Shown: positions 31,613 through 43,285, counted from the stretch's first letter. The stretch is DNA of 64,000 nt from Fragilariopsis cylindrus CCMP1102 (GCA_900095095.1 FMBT01000409.1:62001-126000); one strand, 5' to 3'. Program-made: numbers and translations. The notes: a model not told the origin generated them from the sequence alone.

Positions 31613-32161
31613 GATTGACACGCGTTGCCGATGGGATCTGCGTGCACGAAGTTAAATTAAGTCCCACTTCGATTTTTTATCGCCGAGATACATTATTGAT
31701 TCTGAGAGTGTTTAGAGTCGAGTGAGTCGAACACTTTCAAAATCTCATTTTTTTAAAAAATTTCCTGTCGATTGTTGCGCGTAGGTAGGTAGTACAGTAC
31801 AGTAGATTTTTTTAAGGGTTCTCCACCATATTATTATGGCGTCAAAATTCATTTCGTAGTATCCGATGCACGGCGCGAAGTATTCCGATGAACTCCTAAT
31901 TTTAAAATTATAAAATTACTTAGGCACGTTCCCCCTTAAACAAAACCTAATCACTCAACGATCGATCGCTATGTACTATGTAAATTTAACGTTATGCGTT
32001 TTGTTTTTGAAAAAAAAGATGTGTTTTTGTTTCAACCAGCATGATGTCAACAGTCCAATGCATGCATCGTCAACAACAAACGACAACAACATCACAAGAA
32101 CAACAGGATAGAAGAAGAAGAAGAAGAAATTAAAAAAAAGCAAAAGTTTCGTTCCCAAACT
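31613..32161. promoter_or_regulatory. Shared upstream region of two divergent genes
   Basis: 549 bp between the 5' ends of the reductase-like gene (-) and the SPX-MFS gene (+), so it must hold both promoters. It is AT-rich with a purine (GAA)n run just before 32162. No specific transcription-factor site is recognised. Confidence 0.5.
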
Positions 32162-35100
32162 ATGAAATCATTTGATATCTATCTACAACGAGCACAAGTA
32201 TTAGATTGGAATATATATTATATCAACTATTCCAATTTAAAAGAACAATTACGTTTATTTGGTAAACGTCGACGTAAATTACAATGTAGTGGTGGTGGTG
32301 GTGGTGGTGGTGACAGTACTAGTGATCAGCAGGATGATGATTTTGGATATTCTACACTCCAAGACAACAACAACAACAATAACAATAACAATATAATCGG
32401 ATGTGATATTGGCATTGGTGGTTGTGGTAGGGGTGGTATAATTGAAAATTTTCCAATATCATTCGTCGGCGGTACTACTACTAAAGAAGAACATTTATCT
32501 AAACTAGAACATGATGAATTTAAATTACTTCTTCAAAAGGAATTAAAAAAGGCATGTATTTGGTTTCAATCTCAATGGCAGTTGTTATTATTGTTACAGT
32601 CCGAATCAGAAATAGAATCAGATCTTCAGCAACAACGAGATCAACAACAACCCCCACAAGAGGATAAAGAAGAAACAATGATTCTTGATTTGTACGGATT
32701 CTTAGTGGTTAATATATGTGTATTACGACAATTATTATTACGATACAATGCACATGTACGTATGTATGATAATACTGGATCAATATTCTTATCCGAATGG
32801 GAATTATTTGATGAAGAGCAACAGCAACAAGATACTACAGCAGGTTCTGGTGCTGATGGTGGATCATCAGTATCAGTAGGAATTTCTATTTCATCAATGA
32901 TTACAGTGGATGTTAATAATGATTCTTCTTCTTTTTCTAAAAATATGAATAATATTCCATCATTAATGGATTTCCTTGAGCCACTTCAAGATAAAATGAT
33001 GACAATGTCTTCTTATTGGACGACAACCACAACAACACTAACGAAAGACACCACCAGCAACAACAACAACAACAATGAATTTCGTAAACGTGCTGATATA
33101 TTAGAAAGCATCTTGGATAAAACATCATACAAACAACAAACTAAATTCTTAACAGGTAGTAATAAAAGAGATCAATTCATACAAACATTACGATATTATT
33201 ATACAATGGGTACAAATCAAATGGGTATATCAATGGAACCAAAATTCTTATCAAATGTACATTCTGGATTTAAAAAAGAAATGAAATTATTAGCATTATG
33301 GCAAGAAGACAATAGTACGAATGATAATCAGAAACAAGATCAGAAACAAGATGATCCATCATCATCATCATCATCATCATCGTCAATAGGTGAAATGGAT
33401 CCAGCTAATGTATGGCCATTAATATTAAATTTATTATCGTGTTACTTATTTATGATGAATACATATATAATTGAACCAAGTTCCGCATATTATGCAAATG
33501 CATTAGGATCCAGTGATGCAATGTCTGGTATTATGATGGGAATGGCACCATGGTTTGCATTATTAAGTGCTGTAGGATATTCGGTATGGACGAATGCATC
33601 CTACAAGCAACCAATATTATTTGCTGGTACATTAATGGTCATTGGTAATACGTTATATGGTGTCGCATACAGTTATGAAAGCATGCAAATGTGTTTAATT
33701 GGCCGGGCCATTAGTGGCTTTGGTGCACCACGTATAATTAATCGACGGTATGTGGCGGATGCGACACCCTTTAAACTACGTACTATGTCGAGTGCAGCGT
33801 TCGCATTAACAACTGCATTAGGTGCAGCCTCCGGACCTGGAATTGCTATTTTATTAGATATGATACCAGAATTTCGATTTTCTATACCATTTGTAACTGA
33901 TAGAGAACAAACATTCAATGGTATGACAGGACCAGGATTTCTTATGGCAATATTGGTAAGTACATGTTGTATGTTGAATCGTGACGCACGCACGCACGCA
34001 CAGTGAACTATAAAAGAAGAAGAAATGACTGATTCTAACCTTCCTTTTAACATTACCGTCTTGTATCTTCTTTTCGATTTCAAAATAAATGCATACTACC
34101 ATGAAATGAAATATCACAGTGGTTCATTTATTCAATTTTAATAGCAATTACTTTCCGTGAACCGAATCGTTCTGGATTGGATGAATTAAAACAACGTGAA
34201 CAACGTGAAGCGGTGGCGATGAAAGCTAAATCAAGGAAGGTAGAAGAAGACAACGGTCCTTCCTTGGAAGCATTACGTCCAACTGACACAATGGATTCTT
34301 TTGCGGATGAAGATAATGATGACAATACTTCTGTTGGATCATTTAATACTATCGATGGTTCATCATCGTCATCACCATCGAAACATAGTCCGTTATATTG
34401 TATGAAACATATGACACGTGCCACGGCATTATGTATGGTATTGATATTTATGAAACGGATCGCATTAGAGGTAAGTTTTGCAGTAGGGGGGGGGGGGGGG
34501 GGGCGTTACTAGGAAAATTTTGTGGTAAATATTTTGTGTTCTATGATTTATCTCTCATCATCCCCTGACCATCTTTCTTTCTTTCTTTCTTTCCAAAAAC
34601 ATATAGAGTATTGTTGGCTCTACATCTGTGATAACAAAAAATCGTTACGCCTGGTCGATACGAAATGTTGGTGTCTTACATTTAGTCAATGGATTAATTG
34701 TTATCCCCGTTTCAATCTTTGCTGGGTATTTATCTCAATTCCGTGAAGATCGTTATCTCGCCATGTGGTTCATGGGTATCACAAGCGCCGGCATGTTCTT
34801 AATGGTCGACTTTACTGATTTAGCTGATATAGATTCAAGTGATACGTATAATGAAGATTTAGCATGGTCGGTCGGTCCTTACCAGTACATAGCTGGATCA
34901 TTGATAGCATTTTCTGGTGTAGAAGCATGCGAATCTTTTGTAGCCTCATTAATGAGTAAATGCGGTAAGTGCAAAGTATATCATATCAAGTCAATACGTT
35001 GTGAAGCATCTACCTAAAACATCGTCATTCTAAATTTTTTGTCCCCCGTCTCTTTTCCTTTCTATTCTAATGAAAGTCCCATCTGCATTAGCAGTTGGTA

Positions 35101-35288
35101 CATTCAATTCTGGGTTATTAGCAACCTTAGTAGGAACAGGTGGACGTGCTGTGGGTGATCTATTTATTACGGCAATGGGTCTTATTAGTATCCGTAACTT
35201 ATTGAATCTACTTATTATTCCAGGGCTTGTCTTGATGTTGCTTGGTATGTTTTTACTTTGGAGGAATTATAAAATTGTCGCTGTTTAA
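32162..35288 (+). CDS. SPX-MFS phosphate transporter, four exons
   Basis: Exons 32162-33955, 34120-34470, 34607-34964 and 35077-35288 join in frame (phases 0, 0, 1; donors all GTAAGT) to give about 904 residues. The N-terminal SPX domain (YLQRAQVLDWNIYYINYSNL, then LLQKELKKACIWF) is interrupted by Gly, Asn and Gln runs. It is followed by an MFS fold with about ten to twelve helices, including GRAISGFGAPRIINRRYVAD, the hallmark loop of the SPX-MFS (VPT1/PHT5) family. That family moves phosphate across the vacuolar membrane, with SPX sensing inositol pyrophosphates. The exon 1-2 junction rebuilds a transmembrane helix (FLMAIL-WFIYSILIAITFREP), which supports the splice sites. The fourth SPX helix, LLRYNAHVRMYDNTG, lacks most of the usual lysines. 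Confidence 0.85.
34471..34606 (+). other. Intron 2 of the SPX-MFS gene with an 18-G homopolymer
   Basis: GTAAGT donor and CATATAG acceptor. The intron contains an uninterrupted run of 18 G at 34486-34503, a few bases after the donor, and later a (TTTC)n tract near the acceptor. Confidence 0.8.
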
Positions 35289-36078
35289 AAAGTTAAAAAC
35301 TAGTAATAATACAAATTATATGTAAAAATATTAGTCTATATAAAATTGTAATTGTACACAACATGCAGCAGTATGGCAGTGGCCCGCTCTTTTCGCTAAG
35401 GAGTAGCTAGTCTAGTTCGCACCAAAACGAACATCTAACGGTTTCTACACTATGCTACTGCACTACCTAAAAGCAAACTATGTATGTTAGCTGTAACAAG
35501 GGATGGAAATGTGACTGAATCAGTCTTGGATGAACATGAAAGAGTTTGGGGGCAGAAACACACAAATCAAATTAGGTGATCGAAAATTTGTGATTTGCGT
35601 ACAGCATATTTGAGTTTTGGGAGCGCTCCATTGGTAAAAGTAAATTGATGATGCGCGCAACAGTACATATTCATTCCCGAATTGAATACGGTACCATACT
35701 ACAAAACTATTATGCACTTGACTTGTATTGTTGCAACCAAGGTATGATGTTTTACTATCATTATTACTGGTTAGTACTATTTATTAAAGTATTGTAGGAT
35801 ACCTTAGTTTGAATAATGAATAATGTGCGTAACACTTACTGATGTAAAAACAGCTCTAGTTTCACCAATATTGATGGAGGGAAGTGTTCGAAATATACAC
35901 CACATTTATTTGGTACATCTTCTCTGTGTGTAGAGAACAAGGAAACAAGGGACTGTTACTTTTTGGGATGACGCGTTCATCATTTTGCCATAAAATCTGA
36001 ATTCAATTCAATTCAATTCCATTCCATTCCATTCCATTGCGTTGCGTTGCGTTTCGATTCAACATTCCGCAACGCACC
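35289..36078. other. Intergenic between convergent genes, with a graded pentamer repeat
   Basis: No gene. At 36001-36060 a pentanucleotide run changes type along its length: ATTCA units, then ATTCC, then ATTGC/GTTGC, then GTTTC. The rest is unremarkable AT-rich sequence. Confidence 0.7.
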
Positions 36079-38238
36079 TCAACTACTATAACTGAGATGA
36101 CTAGTTTCTTCGGTCAGGGCAGTTCGATCTAAGAAATAATCTAATTCATCCTTCTCATCCGATGGCGATTCGAACGTAAGTCCATCGAAGAGTTCTGATA
36201 AGCTGCTATTGTCATCGTCATCGATACCTTCCTTGTTGTTATTGCTATGAATGCTGCTTCGATCACTTCCACCATCAGTACTCTCATTATCTAATTGAAC
36301 TATCTTCGCTAGTTTTAATAGAGGAGGAAATTCAACAACCATTGCTGATTTTTCGTGATGTTGATGTTGATCGTTGAAGTATGTGTCGTCGTTGCTGATG
36401 TTGATGAGCTTATCACCATCGTCTTCGTAGTCACAATCCTTGTTAATTCTTTCCTCGAAGAGGTTCAAGTCGTGAGTGATGGTAAATAGTCTTTTCCTGT
36501 TGCGATTACAACTAGTAGACGGATTTCTACTGCTGCGATATCTACCATTACCCCCACTGCCACTGCCACTGCCACTACTACCGTTCCACTTTCTCTTCCT
36601 ACCGGTATCAGCGGAAGCTAGAACACGGATGATTTTCTTCTTTTTCTTCCTATCCTTCTTCTTCTTTCCGACGACGGCAATAGGTCGTCGAGAACCCTCA
36701 TTTTCATCATATGGAGAAGGCATTTCCTCCCACATACACGGAAACATCATACACTCAAATCCGTCACTATGAATACCTGACTCGTTCTTGTCTAGGACCG
36801 GTAACGGTAACACTAATTGACCCCTGCCGCCGCTGCCGCCTCCTCCACCACCACTGAGTACAAAATCTAAGCTATAGTCACCACCAGTTGTACTGATCGA
36901 GCAATCAGCAGTACTGTCACCATCACCGTCACCTTCTCTACCCGCTGCTACCAGGTCTTTTAATGATACAATAGAACGATGGGAGATTGATAACGACCAA
37001 TCATCATCGTCATCTAAATCAGCAAAGCATGAACAATTCTTGTTGCGATTACGAGGATTAGGATCAATACAATCTAACATCCGATCAAAAACAAATAATA
37101 TACCATTTGGTACATCATCCATCATATCAGGGGAACGTAATAATGTTTCCGGCCAAACAACAATATTATTGTCCCTATCCTTACCATGATTATCACCATT
37201 ATGATTATCGTCAACGACGCCATTATGGCCATTATCATCAGCAGTAGCAGTAGCATCGTCATCATCATCGTTTGAAGAACAAATTACACTTCTACCATCC
37301 ATAAAAGTACCACCATCATTATGATTATCCTCATTTTCATTATTATAATCTTCATCATTATCATTATTACTTTCTTTCATAATTGATTCTAAAAATTGTT
37401 TAAACTTTTCAACGGTATATTCTTGTCCTACTTCTCCTTTACTATGAGATGTCAAATGATTTTTCGGATAGATATATTTACCATTGAATGATTTAGCAAA
37501 GGATGTATATTCTGAAAATGATGTAGAAGATGGATGTAAATCTTTTAATGGTGATGACCATGATGATGATGTCGAGGAGGGCGATAATGACGAGGACGGC
37601 GATGAAGGCAGTAGAGTAGATGATGATAATCCGATACTTTCTTTGTTGCTGTTGCTATTGCAGCGATGATAGTGATGTTGATGCAATTTATCAATTCCTG
37701 CAGAAGCAGAAGTAGCAGAAGCAGTAACAGTAACAGCACCCTCGCTTTTGTCACCACAGTGTGTAGTAGAAGAATTTTCGGGAATAGTTTCATCATCATC
37801 ATCATCATCATTGTTGTCATTGTTGTCTTCGGTAGGTAATTGACGTTCGGATGGTACATCCATGATATCAGAGAATGAGAGTTGCGACGATCGTTGTGAC
37901 GGTAACGATGACGACGATGGTAGTGACGGTAAGATATTGTCGACATCATCAATTCCAACGTCATCATCGTCTCCATCAACAACAACTTCTTGGAAAGTAC
38001 ACGGGGCACTCATTATAGATGTACTCAATACATCATCATTATCATCAACAACATCAATGATTTTGGCAGCGGCAGCACCGGCATAATCATCCTCACCGTT
38101 TAGTCTCTCGGGTAAACTCATACTTGCAGGTAATAATAATAATAATGATAGTTGATCATCATCATCAGTAGGGGAATCATCGAAGTCGGCATTGTCATCA
38201 TTATCGCTGCCTATACAACCACTACTGTCGTTGAACAT
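36079..38238 (-). CDS. Acidic low-complexity protein, 719 residues, function unknown
   Basis: A single long frame from ATG 38238. It is rich in Asp, Asn and Ser, with no signal peptide or membrane segment. A basic patch KKKKDRKKKKKIIR and RKRKW (about residues 530-560) could be a nuclear localisation signal. The C terminus, LSELFDGLTFESPSDEKDEL, is acidic with spaced hydrophobics, as in activation domains. Conserved-looking islands (PKNHLTSHSKGEVGQEYTVE, about residue 260; WPETLLRSPDMMDDVPNGIL, about residue 355) suggest a real gene. A nuclear regulatory role is a guess from composition only. Confidence 0.6.
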   Translation of the reverse strand: MFNDSSGCIGSDNDDNADFDDSPTDDDDQLSLLLLLPASMSLPERLNGEDDYAGAAAAKIIDVVDDNDDVLSTSIMSAPCTFQEVVVDGDDDDVGIDDVDNILPSLPSSSSLPSQRSSQLSFSDIMDVPSERQLPTEDNNDNNDDDDDDETIPENSSTTHCGDKSEGAVTVTASATSASAGIDKLHQHHYHRCNSNSNKESIGLSSSTLLPSSPSSSLSPSSTSSSWSSPLKDLHPSSTSFSEYTSFAKSFNGKYIYPKNHLTSHSKGEVGQEYTVEKFKQFLESIMKESNNDNDEDYNNENEDNHNDGGTFMDGRSVICSSNDDDDDATATADDNGHNGVVDDNHNGDNHGKDRDNNIVVWPETLLRSPDMMDDVPNGILFVFDRMLDCIDPNPRNRNKNCSCFADLDDDDDWSLSISHRSIVSLKDLVAAGREGDGDGDSTADCSISTTGGDYSLDFVLSGGGGGGSGGRGQLVLPLPVLDKNESGIHSDGFECMMFPCMWEEMPSPYDENEGSRRPIAVVGKKKKDRKKKKKIIRVLASADTGRKRKWNGSSGSGSGSGGNGRYRSSRNPSTSCNRNRKRLFTITHDLNLFEERINKDCDYEDDGDKLINISNDDTYFNDQHQHHEKSAMVVEFPPLLKLAKIVQLDNESTDGGSDRSSIHSNNNKEGIDDDDNSSLSELFDGLTFESPSDEKDELDYFLDRTALTEETSHLSYSS

Positions 38239-39590
38239 GATACAAAAAGTAGAGCGTATGGTAGGTGTATAATTGTGCTTCTTCTCGATTTATGTATCAT
38301 GCATTATTTTAATATGCCGTGGTTAGTTGTAGTAACAGCATGTTCTGCCGTATCGTATTTGTATTGTATTGTATTGCATTGCATTGTAGTGTATTTTTTA
38401 TCATAGAAGAAGGTAAACTGGAAATAGGAGTTGTATTTGTCGTTATCGGCGTCGTCGTTGTCATTCCTTCATGTCTGCCAGCCTTTTCTAAAATTTTCAT
38501 TTCGAATGCGAATGAAAAAGTAGACAGTTTAGTATGGTTTTGTTTGTGTTGTTTTGTTGGTCGACTCGACTCGCATCCTATATCTAACGTAACGGAGATT
38601 GCACTGCAGATTGCGAAGGAGGAAGCGTCGTACTAGTATTATGTATACAATTGATATGTTAAGAAATTTGTTTCGAATTTTTCTTGTACGGAATCGAATA
38701 TGGATCGAATCAATCATATTGTATGTATTTCGCTCGTCGCCGTTCGGTTCTTGTCCGTCTGACGTGATGACAGAGAACAAACATACAAAATTGTGTTTTG
38801 TTTCAATTTCATCTTTCGGAATTGAGTGGGGGAAAGCATGTAAGGTATACCGTAATAGTGGAGTGGAGTGGCGATAGACAAACAGGCACAATCTACATTC
38901 GATCATGGTATGCATGCATCACCTAACCAACTCCAATACCGTACAATAATTGCTTTAATTTGAGGTTGTTTACGGTTTGCGGTTACGGGTACCGGTAGTT
39001 ATGCATGCTCTCAACTCAAAAAGAGGAAAAGTATGGAAGGGGAAAAAGGTGCCACGGAAATTTTAAAATTTATATTTTTAGAATGGTTCGAGTCGAGTGA
39101 GTCGTTTTCATTCAGTCGTGCCGATGGCACATTACTTTTTAGTTTGTTTCTTGCTTTGCTTGTTCTTACTTGTGTGTATCAAAAAGAATATTCATTCGCC
39201 GATAGCTACCGTACTGCACAAAAAAAAAGCATTCTAAAACGCAAGTTACGATAACGTTAATAAACGGCTGAGCATTTTTATTTCTAAATCGATCATACAA
39301 CAAAACATTGAGACATAACATGCATTGTTCTTCATAATTGCTATCAGCGTTTACGCTAAAGTAGAGCGACGTTCTATTCTGGCTATTGTTCTCAATCTGG
39401 GCTAACGTACTTGTAGTACAGCAGCAAAAGTAGAAGAGAGAGAGAGAGAGAGAAAGAGAGAAAGAGAGAAAGAGAAAGAGAGAGACGGCGGCTCCCTCTG
39501 CACTGTACAATACACGTGCAATACATGTGCAATACCGGCAGAAAGAAACAACAGCAACAAAGAAACTACAACGAATTGCACCGCAATACC
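38239..39590. promoter_or_regulatory. Upstream region of two divergent genes
   Basis: 1.35 kb between the start of the acidic protein (-) and the hydrolase-rhomboid gene (+). It contains a GTATT/GCATT pentamer run near 38357-38390 and a long GA/AAAGAG microsatellite at 39433-39487. No gene is recognised. A short plus-strand frame at 39033-39254 has a hydrophobic stretch (TLLFSLFLALLVL) but no other support. Confidence 0.5.
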
Positions 39591-42500
39591 ATGTCATCAT
39601 CATCATCATCTTCTTCTTCTTCGTGGTATAATCCCGATGAAGAATCTTATACGATAAATGATGGTAGACCATTAAATTTATTGAATCCGAATCAATTCTA
39701 CAAAATTTGTCCTTCTTCTTCTTCTTCAAACAGCAACAACAACATCAGCTACAAAAATAATAATAATTCAACTTCCAATAATGAACAAGCACTACAACCA
39801 ATGTGTGGCAATGGATCTGAATTTTGTTTCTATTTTAGTAAACCATCTCAACGTCAAATGAATACAGAACGTATATTAATAGAAATTATGGGTGGTGGAG
39901 CATGTTGGGATTCCTATACATGTCAAAAACAAGCAAGTTACTTATACTTAAAAGAAGAATTAGATGGTCTATTAGGAAAATCATGTCAAGAAATACAATA
40001 TGGTACTACAAGTCAAAATGGTAATGGTAATGGTAATAATAATGGAAATGGTAATGCGATCAATATGTTATGTAGCGGAACTTTGGGCAACAGTAATAGT
40101 GATGATAAAGATAGTGACCATAATGATAATGGTGTTGATTTTACTCAATACAATACAATAATAGTACCATATTGTACACAAGATATTCATTTAGGATCTA
40201 ATACAATGATATATAATACCAATGATGACGGTAATGATGATGGTAATGATAATGACGATGACAAAAACGATGACAATAATAGGATGACAGTTCATCATAA
40301 TGGTGCAGAAAATATACAATTTGTATTAAATTGGATGTATAAAAATTTCCCAGCATTACGTCATGTTGCGGTAACAGGTTGTTCTGCGGGTGGGACAGCT
40401 ATTCCTGTTGTACAATCATTGATTCATAAACATTATAATCATTTTGGTCATAGATCCACACAAATTGCAAGTATTATGGATTCACCAGTTTACTTAACAC
40501 CAACTTACTTTTTAAATAATGCATTACCGAATTGGAATGTGGAATCTATATTATCCAAAATTGGTCTACCATATGGCAAATTCATTGATGGTGGTGGTGA
40601 AGAATATCCAAAGATGATGTGGGATTATATATTAAAAAAAGGTGATAATAGAAATAAATGGGGATTTATTTCACATACTAGTGATCCTATTAGTTTAATG
40701 TATTATCAATATATGAGTGGTAGTTATAACGATGATGATGCTGATGATGATGATGGCAATAATGATGATGATTACGGTAACAATGACGATGATGGTAACT
40801 ATGACGATGATTATAATAATAATAACTATGGTGAAGATTCGTGGTATACAGAAATAACAGATTCTATATCGTATATAGAAAAGAAACATCCTAATAACGT
40901 TGATTCGTATTGGATTGATTCGGAAGGTCATTGTACATTTGGTTTATATTATGCAATTAATGAGGGTGGATCTGATTTTCAAAATTATGCTGGATCAATT
41001 TTTAAGGAAGATACTATGATCATGTCAACTCGACCATCCGTAAGTGCATTATTGGTTTCTATTGCAGTAGGTGTAAGTTTTGGAACTGGTTTAGTCTTTT
41101 ATAGAATACATCGTTCAACAGTATTATCACATAATAATGAGGATAATGATGAGAATGTGGATGAGAATGTGGATGAGAATGGAAACGGTGAATCATCAGC
41201 CCTGCCAAACAATAACAACAATGAAAAGAGGAAAGGACTTCTAAAGATGAGTATGACGGATAATGATAACGACAATAATGACAACACAGTTCAAACAACA
41301 GCAACAGCAACAAAATCAAAATCGAAAAAAAATCATTATTCTTATTCTTTTTCATCTTTAAAAAGAAAGATACGTTCTATAGTGATTCCATTGTCAGAAT
41401 ATCCTGTTACTGCAGGATATACTGTTTGCATAACCATTTATCTTTTATTTATGATATATGAACAAAAATTTGCACATCCAATTAATAATCCATCCTTCGG
41501 TCCAAATTCTATAGGACTATCATTATTTGGTATAAATAATCCTGCATTAATTGTATACCAACATCAATGGTATCGATTATTTACATCCAATTTCATGGTT
41601 AGTGGTATAGCAACATATGTAATAGCAATGATATACATTTATCTTAGAACAAGTAAATTAGAATCAAGAATGAGACATGACTACAATTCACCATACTTAT
41701 TTTTATCAATTGCAGTTATAATAGCAACAATAATTAATGCATCATATTGTTTAATACCAAGTCAACGTGGTGCAAGTACAACATCAGTACCATTATTAAT
41801 TGGACTACAGTCTTTTCATATAACATTATATTGGAATACATTCCTACGACCAATTTTACCTATGCTGGTTATTGTATTTGATTTTCTCCTCTTGGTATTT
41901 ATTTTTCCATTAGGGAATAGTTGGGTAATGATAATAACTGCATGCATAATTGGTCCAATTCTTGCAAAACTTAATATTGTACGTCAATTTGATACATGGT
42001 TACCAGGACCAATGAATGTATTAAAACAACAACAAAAACAGCAGCAGCAACGCATCCAACAGCAACAACAGCAAACTGGTACTACTCCTACCGCTGCTAT
42101 GATAGCTGCTGCTGCCGCTAGTAGTAGTACGCGTAATGGCATCAATATAGAATTAAGTGCTACAGACCGACCAAGAGGAGGTGGGGGTGGAAGAGACAAT
42201 AACAACATCACGAATGATTATCAAGCACATGATGATAATGCAAGTTCTGATTACGACAGCAGGGGTGGTGGTGGTGGTGGTGGTTATGGTAGTAGTACAG
42301 ATGGCAGTGGTATTGTCTATGAAACAATGGATGATCAACGATCGACGTGTCCAGATCATAATCGTACTAGGAAATGGAAATTTATACGACGAGTTGCTTG
42401 TGTTGGCCTATTGGCATTCTTTGTTTTACTGGTCATTCCGCTATTTGTTACTATTGTTGCAATTCCTGATAAATTATACGTTGAATCATTCTATACAGGA

Positions 42501-42914
42501 TGTCAATCATTCTATACAACTGATATTGATGACCTAGCAGCATCATCATTCTTATCATCGGAATCTTCCAACGATCAAGAAGCAGACGAAGGGGGTGGCA
42601 ATAGACAACGGCAACGACGTCATCTTCTTACTGACACATCTCAATCTTTTTTACGATGGCTTGCCGGCAACGATGACGCAGGTGAAGAAGATTATGAATG
42701 TGCAGAATTTTGCATCCCTCATATCGTCGTTCCAGCATTTCGATATGTATTACGAAGAAAGAATGTACCGATTTATAGTGGACGGTGTATAGATCAAGAT
42801 GGTGGAATATATTCAACTCACATCCTTGATAAGACTTTTTCAGCATTTTCATATTCCTTAGATGTAGAATTATACGGTTCCACCTCCTCAGACGACGACG
42901 ATAATGGACGATAA
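39591..42914 (+). CDS. Notum/pectin-acetylesterase hydrolase fused to a rhomboid-like pseudoprotease
   Basis: One uninterrupted frame of 1107 residues. ATG 39591 has a better context than 39525; neither gives a signal peptide. Residues about 60-460 form a Notum/PAE carboxylesterase: GGGACWDSYTC oxyanion region, nucleophile VTGCSAGGTA (near 40380), Asp in SHTSDP and His in EGHCTFG (near 40930). A membrane helix follows at about residues 482-505 (SALLVSIAVGVSFGTGLVFY). Residues 604-800 resemble rhomboid proteases: FGPNSIGLSLFG...QWYRLFTSNFM and RGASTTSVPL keep the Gly-x-Ser nucleophile motif, but the HxxxN element reads TYVIA and the catalytic His position reads ACIIGPI. A Gln/Gly-rich linker, a last helix (about 934-957) and a Cys-containing tail end it. 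The catalytic triad of the esterase looks intact, the rhomboid part inactive. An upstream signal-bearing exon may be missing. Confidence 0.78.
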   Translation: MSSSSSSSSSSWYNPDEESYTINDGRPLNLLNPNQFYKICPSSSSSNSNNNISYKNNNNSTSNNEQALQPMCGNGSEFCFYFSKPSQRQMNTERILIEIMGGGACWDSYTCQKQASYLYLKEELDGLLGKSCQEIQYGTTSQNGNGNGNNNGNGNAINMLCSGTLGNSNSDDKDSDHNDNGVDFTQYNTIIVPYCTQDIHLGSNTMIYNTNDDGNDDGNDNDDDKNDDNNRMTVHHNGAENIQFVLNWMYKNFPALRHVAVTGCSAGGTAIPVVQSLIHKHYNHFGHRSTQIASIMDSPVYLTPTYFLNNALPNWNVESILSKIGLPYGKFIDGGGEEYPKMMWDYILKKGDNRNKWGFISHTSDPISLMYYQYMSGSYNDDDADDDDGNNDDDYGNNDDDGNYDDDYNNNNYGEDSWYTEITDSISYIEKKHPNNVDSYWIDSEGHCTFGLYYAINEGGSDFQNYAGSIFKEDTMIMSTRPSVSALLVSIAVGVSFGTGLVFYRIHRSTVLSHNNEDNDENVDENVDENGNGESSALPNNNNNEKRKGLLKMSMTDNDNDNNDNTVQTTATATKSKSKKNHYSYSFSSLKRKIRSIVIPLSEYPVTAGYTVCITIYLLFMIYEQKFAHPINNPSFGPNSIGLSLFGINNPALIVYQHQWYRLFTSNFMVSGIATYVIAMIYIYLRTSKLESRMRHDYNSPYLFLSIAVIIATIINASYCLIPSQRGASTTSVPLLIGLQSFHITLYWNTFLRPILPMLVIVFDFLLLVFIFPLGNSWVMIITACIIGPILAKLNIVRQFDTWLPGPMNVLKQQQKQQQQRIQQQQQQTGTTPTAAMIAAAAASSSTRNGINIELSATDRPRGGGGGRDNNNITNDYQAHDDNASSDYDSRGGGGGGGYGSSTDGSGIVYETMDDQRSTCPDHNRTRKWKFIRRVACVGLLAFFVLLVIPLFVTIVAIPDKLYVESFYTGCQSFYTTDIDDLAASSFLSSESSNDQEADEGGGNRQRQRRHLLTDTSQSFLRWLAGNDDAGEEDYECAEFCIPHIVVPAFRYVLRRKNVPIYSGRCIDQDGGIYSTHILDKTFSAFSYSLDVELYGSTSSDDDDNGR

Positions 42915-43285
42915 TGGATGACGCACGACCATCATAACGATCTACATAAAAAGAAATCGGAGAAATGATAGGGACAACTGTTTGCAGTTGCATCAATATT
43001 AAAAAACAGACTTTTATTTGTAATCTAAATAAATGCAAGATACGTTTATCATACTATCGTTCTTTTTTCCTATCTTTTTGCCTACCAAACGTTTGTCGTG
43101 GGGAGAAGCTTTCTATTTTTTGTGTATTCTTGCGGTAGTACCGTATATGTCTCTTGTTTTTTTTATCTATGGCACTTTCTCAATGGATCTATCCTTTCCC
43201 TATTCAAGGCAGGTCAGTTTCGATGGATTCACTACTTCAGCAGTAGCAGCAAAACCAAACACAGTGGAGGTCATAGTTTCGATAT
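42915..43285. other. Spacer, nothing recognised
   Basis: The 3' flank of the hydrolase-rhomboid gene and of the LRR pseudogene on the other strand. Only short chance frames. Confidence 0.4.

Noticed and set aside
39166-39729. A 187-codon minus-strand ORF
   Set aside because: Lys/Ser/Leu runs come from the GA and TCA microsatellites; it overlaps the start of the supported plus-strand gene.
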